In this document: in pieces, positions 43,682 to 53,025 of the stretch | Position numbering within the stretch: position 1 is the stretch's first letter | Layout of the letters: every line of letters begins with the position of its first letter | DNA from: an uncultured Collinsella sp. | GTDB lineage: Bacteria; Actinomycetota; Coriobacteriia; Coriobacteriales; Coriobacteriaceae | DNA length: 64,000 bases | Direction of reading: 5' to 3' | Assembly: GCA_902470065.1 (NCBI GenBank) | Contig: CABRFA010000001.1 | Location: forward strand, 1-64,000 | Program-made: the position numbers and the translations under genes | The notes under the pieces: model-generated | Database searches by the model: none | The model's input: the letters and a program-made list of their open reading frames with translations, nothing else | Told to the model about the DNA's origin: nothing

Positions 43682-44682
43682 CACCGGGCATCGCCCCCCG
43701 AAGCGGGGCGAACGTCGCGAAGGCAGCGCCCATCCCAGGTGGCGGCCCATGCACCACCCGGCTCGGTATGCACGTCGAAGTATCCCATTTTCGGGACAGC
43801 TAGCTCGGAGAGCAGCGCTTTCACGGTACCCGCGTGAACGACGAAGACGGCGCGCCCACTCCCCTGGGCGCGCTCCGATTCGCACGCCTCCCGAAACGCC
43901 GCGACGACGCGGCGGGTGAAATCGCTCTTGCCCTCGCCATGCGGGCAGCGCGTCTCACACCAGGAGTCTACCCAGGCGCGGTAACGCGCATCCTCTTTAA
44001 GTTCGGCGGCGCTTCGCCCCTCGAAGTCGCCGAAATCTATCTCGCGCAGACCGGGGCACGCCATAAGCTCCGCGTTCGGGAAGAGAATGCGTGCCGTCTG
44101 GTCGGTGCGGGCCATGCCGCTCGTGATAACACGGAACACGTCACGATCGCACGCGAGGTCGCGCAAAGCGCGCTCGCCCGCGCTCGACAGGGGCTCGTCG
44201 GTGCCCGCCCCGCTGTAGCGATGGTCTTCCGTGCCCGCCGTGGCACCATGGCGCACGAAGATGACTTCCAAAGGCGCGCCCGCGCCCAGCGTCCCTCGAG
44301 GCGCATCGGCAAGGTTTCCTTTGATGACCTGGGGAATCCCGCACGTCATGCGCACGACGACGTCGGCGCGCGCAGCGAGCGCGCATCCCAGGCGCCCCGC
44401 GCGCTCGCGCCATTGGGCGTCTTCCGCACGCATAGGGACGACCCCCGAGCCGACCAAGGTCAGAATCACTGCGTCGAAGCCAATCAGCCGCTCGAGCGCC
44501 CGGTCAGCGTCGAGCGTGCGTACGAGTTCCTCAGCACGGTACGCGACACGGCCGGCAAAAACCGCGGGCACGACGCCCTCCGCAAGCTGCGCCGCGTCGA
44601 CGAAATCGTCCGCCGCGAACCCGAGCTTTTCGCGCACGAAGGTCCTCTTCCCCGAATGCGCGCCACCTACCACGAGCATCAT
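43681..44682 (-). CDS. fusion of a CobU-like kinase and a CobC-like alpha-ribazole phosphatase
   Basis: 333 aa. Residues ~1-150 resemble adenosylcobinamide kinase/guanylyltransferase but are divergent: P-loop GGAHSGKRTFV, LTLVGSGVVPM where CobU has SNEVGxGIVP, and MTCGIPQVIKG near the end. From ~152 a histidine phosphatase domain starts with LEVIFVRHGATAG; it keeps REIDFGDFEGRS and VVHAGTVKALL. That part would remove the phosphate of alpha-ribazole phosphate or adenosylcobalamin phosphate. An orthodox cobU lies two genes upstream, so the N-terminal domain is a second copy. Start overlaps the cobS stop. Confidence 0.85.
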   Translation of the reverse strand: MMLVVGGAHSGKRTFVREKLGFAADDFVDAAQLAEGVVPAVFAGRVAYRAEELVRTLDADRALERLIGFDAVILTLVGSGVVPMRAEDAQWRERAGRLGCALAARADVVVRMTCGIPQVIKGNLADAPRGTLGAGAPLEVIFVRHGATAGTEDHRYSGAGTDEPLSSAGERALRDLACDRDVFRVITSGMARTDQTARILFPNAELMACPGLREIDFGDFEGRSAAELKEDARYRAWVDSWCETRCPHGEGKSDFTRRVVAAFREACESERAQGSGRAVFVVHAGTVKALLSELAVPKMGYFDVHTEPGGAWAATWDGRCLRDVRPASGGDAR

Positions 44683-45446
44683 AGGAGCATGCCCCCCGCC
44701 ACCAGCATGGCAAGCATCGCGAGCTCGGCCCATTGCAGAAACCATCCGGCCAAATCCCCCGTCACCCCGCCGAAGCGGGACAGGGCAACATGGCGATACC
44801 ACGCGAGCGCCAAAAGCCCCGCCACCGCCATAAGGGCGCCGACGGCCCGAGCGCACGCGACCATCCCTGCAGCCGAAGCCGCAGCGAAAGCGCAAAGCGG
44901 CACGACGATCGCCGCGCGCTTCTTCGAAGGCGAGAGTCCCGCGGCCATGCCGTCCGCCCGCGCGGCAGGCCAACATTCAACGGCGAGCCCCGAAAGCGCG
45001 CGGGAGAACACGAGCGAGCACAGAAGCGCAAGGAACGTCCCCGCCGTAAGCGGCAGCGCGGTGAACAGGGAAAACTGCAGAATAAGGTACACGACAACAC
45101 CGATGACCCCGAAGGCGCCCGCCCGCGGGTCGTGCATGATCTCGAGCTTTCGCTCGCGTGGGGCCCAACTTGCAAGCGCATCGGAGGTGTCGCAGAGCCC
45201 GTCTAGGTGGATGCCTCCCGTCACCGCCACAGGCAGCGCCACGAGCACAGCCGCGACGATGGTCGCGGGCACGCCGAACAGGTTCGCCATGTACCCCCAC
45301 GCCGTCATGAGGAAGCCTTCCGCAACGCCCACCAGGGGAAACGCGGCAAGCGCATGGGTTGATCCGAAATCGGTCCAGGTCGATTTCGGGACGGGGATGC
45401 GCGAGAACGTTCCGAACGCCGCGCCGATTGCCTCTGCTATCTTCAC
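44679..45446 (-). CDS. cobS: adenosylcobinamide-GDP ribazoletransferase (cobalamin synthase)
   Basis: Membrane enzyme joining AdoCbi-GDP with alpha-ribazole. 255 aa from GTG 45446 (GTGA overlap with cobU). FGTFSRIPVPKSTW, FPLVGVAEG and the metal-binding GGIHLDGLCDTSDALAS motif are diagnostic. Several hydrophobic helices follow. Confidence 0.93.
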   Translation of the reverse strand: MKIAEAIGAAFGTFSRIPVPKSTWTDFGSTHALAAFPLVGVAEGFLMTAWGYMANLFGVPATIVAAVLVALPVAVTGGIHLDGLCDTSDALASWAPRERKLEIMHDPRAGAFGVIGVVVYLILQFSLFTALPLTAGTFLALLCSLVFSRALSGLAVECWPAARADGMAAGLSPSKKRAAIVVPLCAFAAASAAGMVACARAVGALMAVAGLLALAWYRHVALSRFGGVTGDLAGWFLQWAELAMLAMLVAGGMLL

Positions 45447-45991
45447 CTTGTAGGCCCTTCGCCTTTCATCCACACGGGAATCCCGCACACCACTTCGACT
45501 GCGCGGTCGACCAGCGCCGCCACGCCCGCGTTCACGCGCGCAAGCGCGCGCCTCCATGCCTCGGTCCCCTCATCGTAGCGCATCCCATCGGCGAACACGT
45601 CGACGGAGACCACCACCGTATACGCAGCGGCCTGAGCGAGCCGTTCGATGCCTCCGAGCACCTCGCGCGCCGCAGCGTCGGGGTCACGTGGGGACAAGCC
45701 GCCTTCCGCGAAAAGCTCGTTCGCAACCAGGTTGCCCACGTCCTCCAAAAGAAGCGTGCAGCCGCGCGGAAGCCCGGACACTGCGGCGCCCACGTCACGC
45801 GTGCGCTCGAGGGTGGAAAACCCCTTGCCCTCGCGCAGCGCCCGATGGCGCGCGATGCGGCGGGCGCCCTCTTCCCCGAAGGGCTCCATCGTTGCCAGGT
45901 ACACGCGGGGTCCGTCGTGCCCGAGGCACAGGGACTCGGCGTAGGCGCTCTTGCCGCTCGCGGCGGCGCCGATGACGAGCGTTACCGTCAT
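45443..45991 (-). CDS. cobU: adenosylcobinamide kinase/guanylyltransferase
   Basis: Phosphorylates and then guanylylates adenosylcobinamide. 182 aa from ATG 45991; longer frames to 46582 are shadows of cobT. P-loop LVIGAAASGKSAYAESLC, then YLATMEPFGEEGARRIARHRALR with the guanylylated His region, LLLEDVGNLVANELF, and C-terminal VVCGIPVWMKG. The DVGNLVANE motif corresponds to the canonical xSNEVG segment in altered form. ATGA overlap with cobT. Confidence 0.9.
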   Translation of the reverse strand: MTVTLVIGAAASGKSAYAESLCLGHDGPRVYLATMEPFGEEGARRIARHRALREGKGFSTLERTRDVGAAVSGLPRGCTLLLEDVGNLVANELFAEGGLSPRDPDAAAREVLGGIERLAQAAAYTVVVSVDVFADGMRYDEGTEAWRRALARVNAGVAALVDRAVEVVCGIPVWMKGEGPTR

Positions 45992-47130
45992 TTCCCGGCC
46001 TCGAAATGCTCGTAAGCAGCCATGCCAGTCGCCGTGAACGTCTTCCCATCCCGGTACACGCGCAGCGCCGAATCCAGAAGGGGCAGATACGCCATGGCGC
46101 CCGCGCCCTCGCCCAAGTGCATGCCTGCGTCGAGGGGTGCCTTTATGCCGAGCTCGCGAAGGAGCTCCTGGCTTGCGGGTTCGCTTGATGTGTGGGTGCC
46201 CACGAGGTAACCCAAGGCGTTGGGGCACAGGCGCGCCGCGCACAGGGCCGCCGTGCAGGATATGACCCCGTCGAGGAGCGCCGGCGCCTTCGAGGCCGCG
46301 GCCCCCAGGTAGAAACCGCACATCGCCGCGATGTCGAAGCCGCCCACCTTCGAGAGCACGTCGATCGGGTCGGCGGGATCGGGCGAGTTCGCGTCGATAG
46401 CGCGCTCGACCACGTCGCGCTTGCGCGCGAGCGAGGCGTCCGAGAGCCCCGCGCCGCGCCCGACGAGACTCCGCGCGTCCGTCCGGAGGAGCACTGCGGC
46501 CACCGCCGCCGAGGTGGTCGTGTTGCCGATGCCCATCTCGCCCGCGGCGAGAAGGCGCACGCCGGCGCGGGCAAGCCCGCACGCGACGGCGATTCCGACC
46601 TCGATCGCGCGCACGGCCCCATCGCGAGACATAGCGGAGCCGTGCGCGATGTTGCCGCTCCCCCGCCGCACGTTCGCGCGCACCATGCGCGCGTCATCTA
46701 TGCCCCGGGCGATACCCACGTCGACGGGCACGACCTCGGCACCCGCGAACGCCGCCATGCGGCAGGCGCTCGTGGCCCCCTCGCACATGTTGCGCGCGAC
46801 GGCTCGCGTCACGTCTTGCCCGCTTTGCGACACGCCTTCGGCAACGACCCCGTTGTCGGAGAAGAATACCGCGAGCGCACGGGGAAACTCGGCCACCTCG
46901 GCGCTCCCCTGAGCTGCGGCGATACACGCGACGGCGTCTTCAAAGTCGCCCAATCCCCCCAAGGGGTGCGCGATGGAGTCCCACGCGGCGTACGCGGCGG
47001 CGCGGGCACACTCGTCTGCGGGCGCGATTCGGGAGAGCGCGGCTTCGAGCACGGCGCCCGGCGCCGACGAAAACGCGCGCTCGACTTCCTCGCGGATGCA
47101 GGCAAACGCGGTTTCGGTTGCTTCAGCCAT
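45988..47130 (-). CDS. cobT: nicotinate-nucleotide-dimethylbenzimidazole phosphoribosyltransferase
   Basis: Makes alpha-ribazole phosphate, the lower-ligand nucleotide. 380 aa. PLGGLGDFEDAVACIAAAQG near residue 56, FFSDNGVVAEGVSQS near 88, AAGEMGIGNTTTSAAVAA, VGRGAGLSD, DAGMHLGEGAGAMAYLPLL with the catalytic Glu at the C-terminus. It starts just inside the end of cbiA. Confidence 0.96.
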   Translation of the reverse strand: MAEATETAFACIREEVERAFSSAPGAVLEAALSRIAPADECARAAAYAAWDSIAHPLGGLGDFEDAVACIAAAQGSAEVAEFPRALAVFFSDNGVVAEGVSQSGQDVTRAVARNMCEGATSACRMAAFAGAEVVPVDVGIARGIDDARMVRANVRRGSGNIAHGSAMSRDGAVRAIEVGIAVACGLARAGVRLLAAGEMGIGNTTTSAAVAAVLLRTDARSLVGRGAGLSDASLARKRDVVERAIDANSPDPADPIDVLSKVGGFDIAAMCGFYLGAAASKAPALLDGVISCTAALCAARLCPNALGYLVGTHTSSEPASQELLRELGIKAPLDAGMHLGEGAGAMAYLPLLDSALRVYRDGKTFTATGMAAYEHFEAGK

Positions 47131-48505
47131 GCCGTCTCCTCTCTACGAACGACGCTGCGGCAGACGCGAACGCGCGCGCAACGTCGGGGTTCGCAGGATA
47201 GTACACATGCGGGAAGCCCGCAACCAGGGACGGGGTGGTCGTCATGCACGGCCAGCCCTTGTCGCGCCGGGGCTTCTGCGCCCAGAAGTCGCCGCCCGGG
47301 CAGGTGGACTGCCAGTAGTGGAACTCGTGCGCGCGGATGCGTGTGCCGCGCGGCCCGTAGAGCCCGTCGCGTTGAGAAGTGAGCTCCACGTACCCGAAAT
47401 GGGACAGCCTTCCCCCGTTCTCGCTTGCGCCCTCAAGGGCGCCCGCAACAGGCCAGCGCCGCCCCTCGCTATCGGCGATTTCGCGCTGCAGGTACAGAAA
47501 CCCACCGCATTCGGCGACCGTCGGCATGCCGGATTCCACCGCGCGCCGCACCGCCTCGCGCATCGGTGCGTTCTCGGAGAGCTGTCGCGCATAGAGCTCC
47601 GGGTAGCCGCCTCCCAGATAGAGGGCGCTTGTCCCCCGGGGCAACTCGCTATCACACAGGGGGCTGAAAAAGGCCAGCTCGCAACCCAGGTCCTCGAGCG
47701 CGCGCAGGTTCTCCTCGTAGTAGAACGAGAACGCCTCGTCACGCGCGACGGCGACGATGGGCCGCGCTCCCGCGATCGGCTCCAACCGGTAAGGTTCCTC
47801 GCGGATATCGGGTGCCGTCGCCGCTATTTCGAGCAAGCGGTCGACGTCGACGCTCTTTTCCACCAGCTCGGCCATCTTGTCAATGCGCGCGGAGAGCTGC
47901 TTGACTTCGTCGGCGGTCACAAGCCCCAGATGCCGGCTTTCGAGCGAGAACGCCTCGTCGGCGGGGATATTACCCAAAACCGCGACGCCCGTGTGCTTCT
48001 CGATCGCAGGCGCCGCGTAGGCGCAGGCAGCGGCGCTCGTCTTGTTCAGCACGACGCCGCGCACGTTCGCACAGGGCAGGAACTCGGCGATGCCGCGGAT
48101 TACGGCGGCGAGCGATAAAGACGCCCCGCGCCCGTTCACCACTAAAACGACCGGCGTTTCCGTGTCACGCGCAACCTGGTAGCTGCTCGCGTCGGCCACG
48201 CCGGGCGCCATGCCGTCGTAGAAGCCCATGACCCCCTCGAGCACCGCGACATCCGCGCCCGCGGCGCCGCGTGCGAGTAGGGCGCGCAGCGTCGGGGCGT
48301 CGGTGAAGAAACCGTCTAAGTTGCCCGAGCGCGCACCCACGACGCGGCGATGAAAGAGCGGGTCAATGTAGTCGGGGCCGCATTTGAAGGCCGCGCATGC
48401 AAGGCCGCGGCGCGCGAGCGCGCGCAGGAGCGCACACGTTACGACCGTCTTGCCGCTCCCACTCGAGGGCGCAGCGACCATGAAGCGCGGGATGGACGTG
48501 CTCAC
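47123..48505 (-). CDS. cbiA: cobyrinic acid a,c-diamide synthase
   Basis: Amidates the a and c carboxylates of cobyrinic acid with glutamine. 460 aa from GTG 48505 (GTGA overlap with cbiET). P-loop MVAAPSSGSGKTVVTCALLRAL, FKCGPDYIDPLFH, VMGFYDG. The C-terminal amidotransferase has LYLGGGYPELYA, nucleophile Cys in VAECGGFLYLQ, and the C-terminal His in RAHEFHYW. Confidence 0.95.
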   Translation of the reverse strand: MSTSIPRFMVAAPSSGSGKTVVTCALLRALARRGLACAAFKCGPDYIDPLFHRRVVGARSGNLDGFFTDAPTLRALLARGAAGADVAVLEGVMGFYDGMAPGVADASSYQVARDTETPVVLVVNGRGASLSLAAVIRGIAEFLPCANVRGVVLNKTSAAACAYAAPAIEKHTGVAVLGNIPADEAFSLESRHLGLVTADEVKQLSARIDKMAELVEKSVDVDRLLEIAATAPDIREEPYRLEPIAGARPIVAVARDEAFSFYYEENLRALEDLGCELAFFSPLCDSELPRGTSALYLGGGYPELYARQLSENAPMREAVRRAVESGMPTVAECGGFLYLQREIADSEGRRWPVAGALEGASENGGRLSHFGYVELTSQRDGLYGPRGTRIRAHEFHYWQSTCPGGDFWAQKPRRDKGWPCMTTTPSLVAGFPHVYYPANPDVARAFASAAASFVERRRHG

Positions 48506-49749
48506 CGGGCGCCGCCTTCCCCACCTGCACCACGCGCGCTGACGAGGAACACGGGGTTTTGCGCCTTCATAAGATGGTGCGAGCCTACAGCCTCGGCGCG
48601 GGCGGCCGACACCTGGCACGCCTCGAACCCCTTAAAGCGCGAACCCGAGAGGAGCGCGCACGCCTCGGTGAGCGTCTCAACGGTGACGCATGGCACGCAC
48701 AGGCGAACCTGCGAGTTCTTCTCGAGCGCCGCCTCCACGATGGAGGGAAGCTCGCCCGCGCTCCCGCCGACGAACACGGCGTCGGGGACGGGCAGTTTCG
48801 CGAGCGCTTCGGGGGCGACGCCGGGGACCGCATGCACGTTGCCGCACCCGAATGCATCCGCGTTCTCTCGGATGAGCCGCACGCCGGCCGCGTTGCGCTC
48901 GACCGCCCACACCGACCCCGCTCGCGCGACGAGCGCCGCCTCGATCGATACGCTCCCCGTGCCGGCGCCGACGTCCCACACGGTGTCGGTCGCGGTAAGG
49001 CGCAGCTTCGCGAGCGCGACGGCGCGCACCTCCTGCTTGGTCATGGGAACGTCGCCGCGGATGAAGAGCTCGTCGGGAATGCCCGAGGAAGCGTACGGCC
49101 AGCGGGAGCTCGCGGCGCGGGATGCGAACTCGATAAGCATCACGTTCAAGTCGTCGAACATCTGACCTGCGATTTCACTTGCGGTCGCGCAGGTGATGCG
49201 CTCGTCGGGGTACGACAGGCGCTCGGCCACCGTCACACGCGCGTCCCCGAAGCCCGCCTGCACAAGCTCGCCCGAAAGCCGCGAGGGGTCTTCCCCGCCC
49301 GACGTGACGAGGAAGAGCTCACCTGCGCGCTCGGCCTCGGCCACGATGTCGCACGCCACGCCGTGAGCGCTCGCGAAGCGCCAATCCTGCCATGGACGCG
49401 CAAGGCGCGCGGCGAGATACGACGCTGAGCTTATACCGGGAACAACGCGCACGTCCACCTGCGCGTCGCCGGAGAGCGCCTCCACCAGGCGGCGCGCGCC
49501 GCTGAACAGCCCCACATCGCCCGTCATCACGACCACGGCGCGCCGCCACGACGCCGCATCGGTGAGTGCGGCGACGATGTCCGCCGTCTTCACGAGCTCG
49601 CATCTCACCACGTCGGGCGGCACGTCGATGCCGACAAGCGCGCGATGAGCGCCGATAACCACGTCGGCGATGTCGATCGCGTCGAGCGCCGCGCGCGAGA
49701 GCAAGTCGGGGTTTCCGGGCCCCGCCCCGATGATCGTTACCTTTCGCAT
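48502..49749 (-). CDS. cbiET: fused precorrin-6Y C5,15-methyltransferase (CbiE) and decarboxylase/methyltransferase (CbiT)
   Basis: 415 aa. Residues ~1-215 are CbiE-like (MRKVTIIGAGPGNPDLLSRAA, VMTGDVGLFSGAR, VVPGISSASYLAARL). Residues ~235-415 are CbiT-like, with SAM loop VWDVGAGTGSVSIEAAL and PDAVFVGGSAGELP. The fusion is known as CobL/CbiET. Start ATG 49749 lies inside the end of cbiH/cobJ. RGDVPMTKQEVRAVALAKLRL marks the domain junction. Confidence 0.94.
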   Translation of the reverse strand: MRKVTIIGAGPGNPDLLSRAALDAIDIADVVIGAHRALVGIDVPPDVVRCELVKTADIVAALTDAASWRRAVVVMTGDVGLFSGARRLVEALSGDAQVDVRVVPGISSASYLAARLARPWQDWRFASAHGVACDIVAEAERAGELFLVTSGGEDPSRLSGELVQAGFGDARVTVAERLSYPDERITCATASEIAGQMFDDLNVMLIEFASRAASSRWPYASSGIPDELFIRGDVPMTKQEVRAVALAKLRLTATDTVWDVGAGTGSVSIEAALVARAGSVWAVERNAAGVRLIRENADAFGCGNVHAVPGVAPEALAKLPVPDAVFVGGSAGELPSIVEAALEKNSQVRLCVPCVTVETLTEACALLSGSRFKGFEACQVSAARAEAVGSHHLMKAQNPVFLVSARGAGGEGGAR

Positions 49750-50480
49750 GGAATCTCCCGATACCCGCGCGGCGTGACCATACGGCCGCCTACGAGCTTC
49801 GTGTCCGCGTTGCCGACGAACACGGTGGTGAACATGTCGGCGTCGATCTCCCCCAGCTCGGAGAGCCTGCACATGCCCGACTGCTGCCCCTCGCGCCCGA
49901 TGTTGCGTACCCAGCCGCAGAGCGTGTCGGGGGCCTTCCATTCGAGCATAATCTTCGCCGCGCGCGAGAGCCTGTCGGCGCGCTTTCTGCTGCGCGGGTT
50001 GTACAAACAGATGCAGAAGTCGGCGCTCGCCACGGCGGCAAGCCTGCGCTCGATGACCTCCCACGGCGTGAGCAGGTCGGAGAGCGACACGACCGCGAAG
50101 TCGTGGGCAAGCGGGGCGCCGAGCACCGCCGACCCGCTCTGAGCCGCGGTGGCCCCGGCGATAACTTCCACGTCTACATCGGGGTAGTCCTCCGCAAGCT
50201 CCAGCACGGGGCTCGCCATGCCGTACACGCCCGCGTCACCGCTGCACACAAGCGCCACGGCTTCTCCGCTCTGCGCGCGCGAAAGCGCCAGGCGGCACCG
50301 TTCGACCTCGTGCATCATCGGCGTCGCGAGATGCGCCGCGTCGGGCACGGCGGCGAGCGCGAGCTCCACGTATTTCGTGTACCCCACAACGATGTCCGCC
50401 GCCTCGAGCGCGCGCCGGGCCGCAATCGTCATGCCGTCGGGGCCGCCCGGGCCGATCCCCACCACGAAGAGCTTTCCCAT
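49737..50480 (-). CDS. cbiH: precorrin-3B/cobalt-precorrin-3 C17-methyltransferase
   Basis: Ring contraction and C-17 methylation. 247 aa. MGKLFVVGIGPGGPDGMTIAAR, VCSGDAGVYGMASPVLE, VIAGATAAQSGSAVLGAPLAHDFAVVSLSDLLTPWEVIE are typical of CobJ/CbiH. Start ATG 50480 overlaps the cbiG stop by one base; GTG 50483 is an alternative. AAGGAG lies just upstream. Confidence 0.95.
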   Translation of the reverse strand: MGKLFVVGIGPGGPDGMTIAARRALEAADIVVGYTKYVELALAAVPDAAHLATPMMHEVERCRLALSRAQSGEAVALVCSGDAGVYGMASPVLELAEDYPDVDVEVIAGATAAQSGSAVLGAPLAHDFAVVSLSDLLTPWEVIERRLAAVASADFCICLYNPRSRKRADRLSRAAKIMLEWKAPDTLCGWVRNIGREGQQSGMCRLSELGEIDADMFTTVFVGNADTKLVGGRMVTPRGYREIPCER

Positions 50481-51613
50481 CACCGCTCCTTAAACGAAAG
50501 TTCGATAGTTACCTTGGAAAACGCGACGGTCACGCCGCCGTGAGCGAGCTTCGGGAAGATAAGTTTGCCCCCGTCCGCGAGCGCCGCGCGCTCGCACACG
50601 TTGTCGACCCCCACCGTCGCGCGCACGAAATCTGATGGCGAAACGCTGCCTTCGACCTGCGACAACTCCTCTGCGGAATACGTCGCAAGCGGGATATTGC
50701 GCGCGCGGCAGAAGGCGAGCAGACCCTCCTCTTGCGCCTTCACGTCGATCGTCGCCACCTCGCGCACGGCCGAAGGCGAGATGCCCGCCTGCCCGCACGC
50801 GAGAAGAAACGCCTCCCCGATCGCTTCGGCGCACGCACCGCGTCGGCACCCTATGCCCGCAACGATGCAGGGCACGACAAGGCGAAGCGGCTCGGGCGCA
50901 GGCGCTTGCGCCCGCACGCCCGCGGGCTTACCCGTCTCACCAGCGGGCACGACCTCGTCCGTTGTCTCCGCCGCAAGAACGGACGCGCCTGCATTCGCGC
51001 CAGCGAACGGCGACACGACGATATCAGCCCGAGCGCGGTCGGACGCAATGTCAACCCCCTCAGGCGGCTGTCCCGAAATCAGCATGTCGGAATAGAGCGC
51101 CACGCGCCCGCCCGAAAGCAGCCGCGCCGACACTCGCTTGATGGCCTCGGGATTCGAAACGGCGAGCCCCGCACGGCGCGCCCACGTATCCACCGCCCAC
51201 ACGCCGCGGACGTCAGTCGCCGTGGTGATGACGGGGATTGCCCCTGCCGCGCGTGCCACAGTTTGCGCAAGCTCGTTCGCACCGCCCAAATGCCCCGATA
51301 AAAGCGGGACGGCAAAGCGCCCCGCCTCGTCGATCACCACAACCGCGGGATCGTTTGCCTTCGAGGCGACATGCGGCGCGATCGCCCGCACGGCGATGCC
51401 CACCGCGCCCACGAACAGAAGCGCGTCCGACGCTTCCCACGTGAGCGCCGTCCATGCGCGCAGGTCGGCCTTCCCCTCGCCGAACCCGCGCGAAACGGAA
51501 ACGTCCCAGCCAGGGTCATCTTCACTTGTCTGCGCGCAATCGGAAAGCGCGTGTGCGGTGCGCTCCGCCAACGCATAACCCCTCTCAGTGAACGCTATGC
51601 AGGAAACCCTCAT
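50480..51613 (-). CDS. cbiG: cobalt-precorrin-5A hydrolase
   Basis: Opens the ring-A lactone, releasing acetaldehyde, in the anaerobic route. 377 aa. ALLFVGAVGIAVRAIAPHVASKANDPAVVVIDEAG and LLSGHLGGANELAQTVA are the N/core signatures; a C-terminal CbiG_C domain follows (GIGCRRGACAEAIGEAF, residues ~255 on). A variable Ala-rich linker separates them. The ATG directly follows the stop codon of the cbiL remnant. Confidence 0.94.
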   Translation of the reverse strand: MRVSCIAFTERGYALAERTAHALSDCAQTSEDDPGWDVSVSRGFGEGKADLRAWTALTWEASDALLFVGAVGIAVRAIAPHVASKANDPAVVVIDEAGRFAVPLLSGHLGGANELAQTVARAAGAIPVITTATDVRGVWAVDTWARRAGLAVSNPEAIKRVSARLLSGGRVALYSDMLISGQPPEGVDIASDRARADIVVSPFAGANAGASVLAAETTDEVVPAGETGKPAGVRAQAPAPEPLRLVVPCIVAGIGCRRGACAEAIGEAFLLACGQAGISPSAVREVATIDVKAQEEGLLAFCRARNIPLATYSAEELSQVEGSVSPSDFVRATVGVDNVCERAALADGGKLIFPKLAHGGVTVAFSKVTIELSFKER

Positions 51614-51847
51614 CTAGCGCACCACAATCGTCGAGAAGTAGCTGCCCCGATCGGGCACATCATCGAGCGAGCGGTACACGCGCTCGCCCGGAAGCCCACA
51701 GTCCTCTACAAGCTCGGCACCGTCGAAGGCGCCCTCCTCGCAAAGGAAGCGCTTCGTGTCCGCAAGCGAGCGGCGCGCCTTCATGACCACCTTCGTCCCC
51801 GGCCAGCCGATTGCGCGGCGCACCCCGTACAGAACGCCTTTACTCAT
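51614..51847 (-). pseudogene. cbiL: internally deleted remnant of precorrin-2 C20-methyltransferase
   Basis: 77 codons. The first residues MSKGVLYGV match the start of CbiL/CobI proteins. The rest, from about PGTKVVMKARRSL through EDCGLPGERVYRSL to SYFSTIVVR, matches the C-terminal ~70 residues of that family. The family is normally ~220-240 aa, so about 150 residues including the SAM-binding GxGPGDP loop and the substrate cleft are missing. The reading frame is intact, so this is an in-frame deletion. It overlaps the cbiD stop by 8 bases and touches cbiG, so the operon layout is preserved. The product cannot be active as a methyltransferase. Confidence 0.75.
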
Positions 51848-53024
51848 ACGTCGCCCCCAATTTCGCGATAACTGCATCGGCGCCCGACGTGCGGAAAAGC
51901 TCGCGGCGCTCGGCGTCGAACACGACCGCGGCGATGTCGCATGCGCCCGCCGCGCGGCGGCGCAACCTGTCCTCGATTGCCGCAGCGAGCGAAGCGCGCG
52001 CAGCGTCCCCCACGCCGGCGGCCTCGATTACCTCGAGCGCCGCCGTGGTCGTGACCGACGACATGATCTCGCGCACGGTCTTCGCGCCCGCGCCGGCCAA
52101 GGCCGCGTGGGCGGCCAGAATCTCCGCGCGGCAGTCGGCGGTACGCGAATGGGTGTCCATGATGCCGCCAGCGACCTTCACCAGCTTGCCGATGTGTCCC
52201 ACAAGAAGGACATTGGTGAATCCCTCGCGAACGCAGCAATCAATCGCATCGCCCACAAAGTTGGAGATGAAGACCACCGGCGCACCGTTTAGGTGGAAAT
52301 GCCCCGAGATGAACTGCCCGCCGTAGTTGCCGGGCGTGAGCACGACTCCGCGCCGCCCCATAGCCGCATGCTGCCGAATCTCGAGCTCGATGCTGTCGCG
52401 CAAGGCAGCGAGGCTGCACGGCTCGACGATGCCCGTCGTTCCCAGGATGGAGATGCCGTCCTCTATCCCCAGGTGCGGGTTAAAGGTCTTTTCGGCAAGG
52501 GCAACACCCTCGGGTACCGAAATCGTCACAGCAATATTTCCAGAAAAGCCGTGCGCGGCACACACCTCGCGCACCGCCGAAGTGATCATCGCGCGCGGCG
52601 TCGCGTTGATGGCGGCCGCCCCCACCGGCTGCTCGAGCCCGGGCAACGTCACGCGCCCCACGCCCACGCCGCCATCGACGGAAACTTCCGATTCGTGCGC
52701 GGGCACGTCCTTGCTGCCCGCAGCACCCGTGCCCGACCCCGCATGTTCCACGCGCGCGTACACGAGCACGCCGTCGGTCACATCGGCGTCGTCGCCTGCA
52801 TCCTTTCGCACGGCGCACTGGGCGCACCCCTCGCCGATGCATGCATCGACCACGTTCGCTTCGACGGGCAGCCCGCCGGGGGTGACGATCGACACGTGGC
52901 CGACGGGCTTTCGTGACAAGAGCATCTCGCAGGCCGCCTTCGCCGCGAGCGCGGCGCAGCTCCCCGTGGTATAGCCGCAGCGCAGGCGGGTCGTCCCGGT
53001 ATATATGTAGTGCTCGAAGGCCAC
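51840..53024 (-). CDS. cbiD: cobalt-precorrin-5B C1-methyltransferase
   Basis: Methylates C-1 in the anaerobic pathway. 394 aa from GTG 53024, one base past the cbiF stop; longer frames overlap cbiF. RCGYTTGSCAALAAKAA near residue 15 is the CbiD signature. KTFNPHLGIEDGISILGTTGIVEP and VVLTPGNYGGQF, GHIGKLVKVAGGIMDTHSR follow. Confidence 0.95.
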   Translation of the reverse strand: MAFEHYIYTGTTRLRCGYTTGSCAALAAKAACEMLLSRKPVGHVSIVTPGGLPVEANVVDACIGEGCAQCAVRKDAGDDADVTDGVLVYARVEHAGSGTGAAGSKDVPAHESEVSVDGGVGVGRVTLPGLEQPVGAAAINATPRAMITSAVREVCAAHGFSGNIAVTISVPEGVALAEKTFNPHLGIEDGISILGTTGIVEPCSLAALRDSIELEIRQHAAMGRRGVVLTPGNYGGQFISGHFHLNGAPVVFISNFVGDAIDCCVREGFTNVLLVGHIGKLVKVAGGIMDTHSRTADCRAEILAAHAALAGAGAKTVREIMSSVTTTAALEVIEAAGVGDAARASLAAAIEDRLRRRAAGACDIAAVVFDAERRELFRTSGADAVIAKLGATYE

Positions 53025-53025
53025 G

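Noticed and set aside
43834..45453. 539-codon plus-strand frame across cobC-like and cobS genes
   Set aside because: Overlaps two recognisable minus-strand cobalamin genes; translation has shadow composition.
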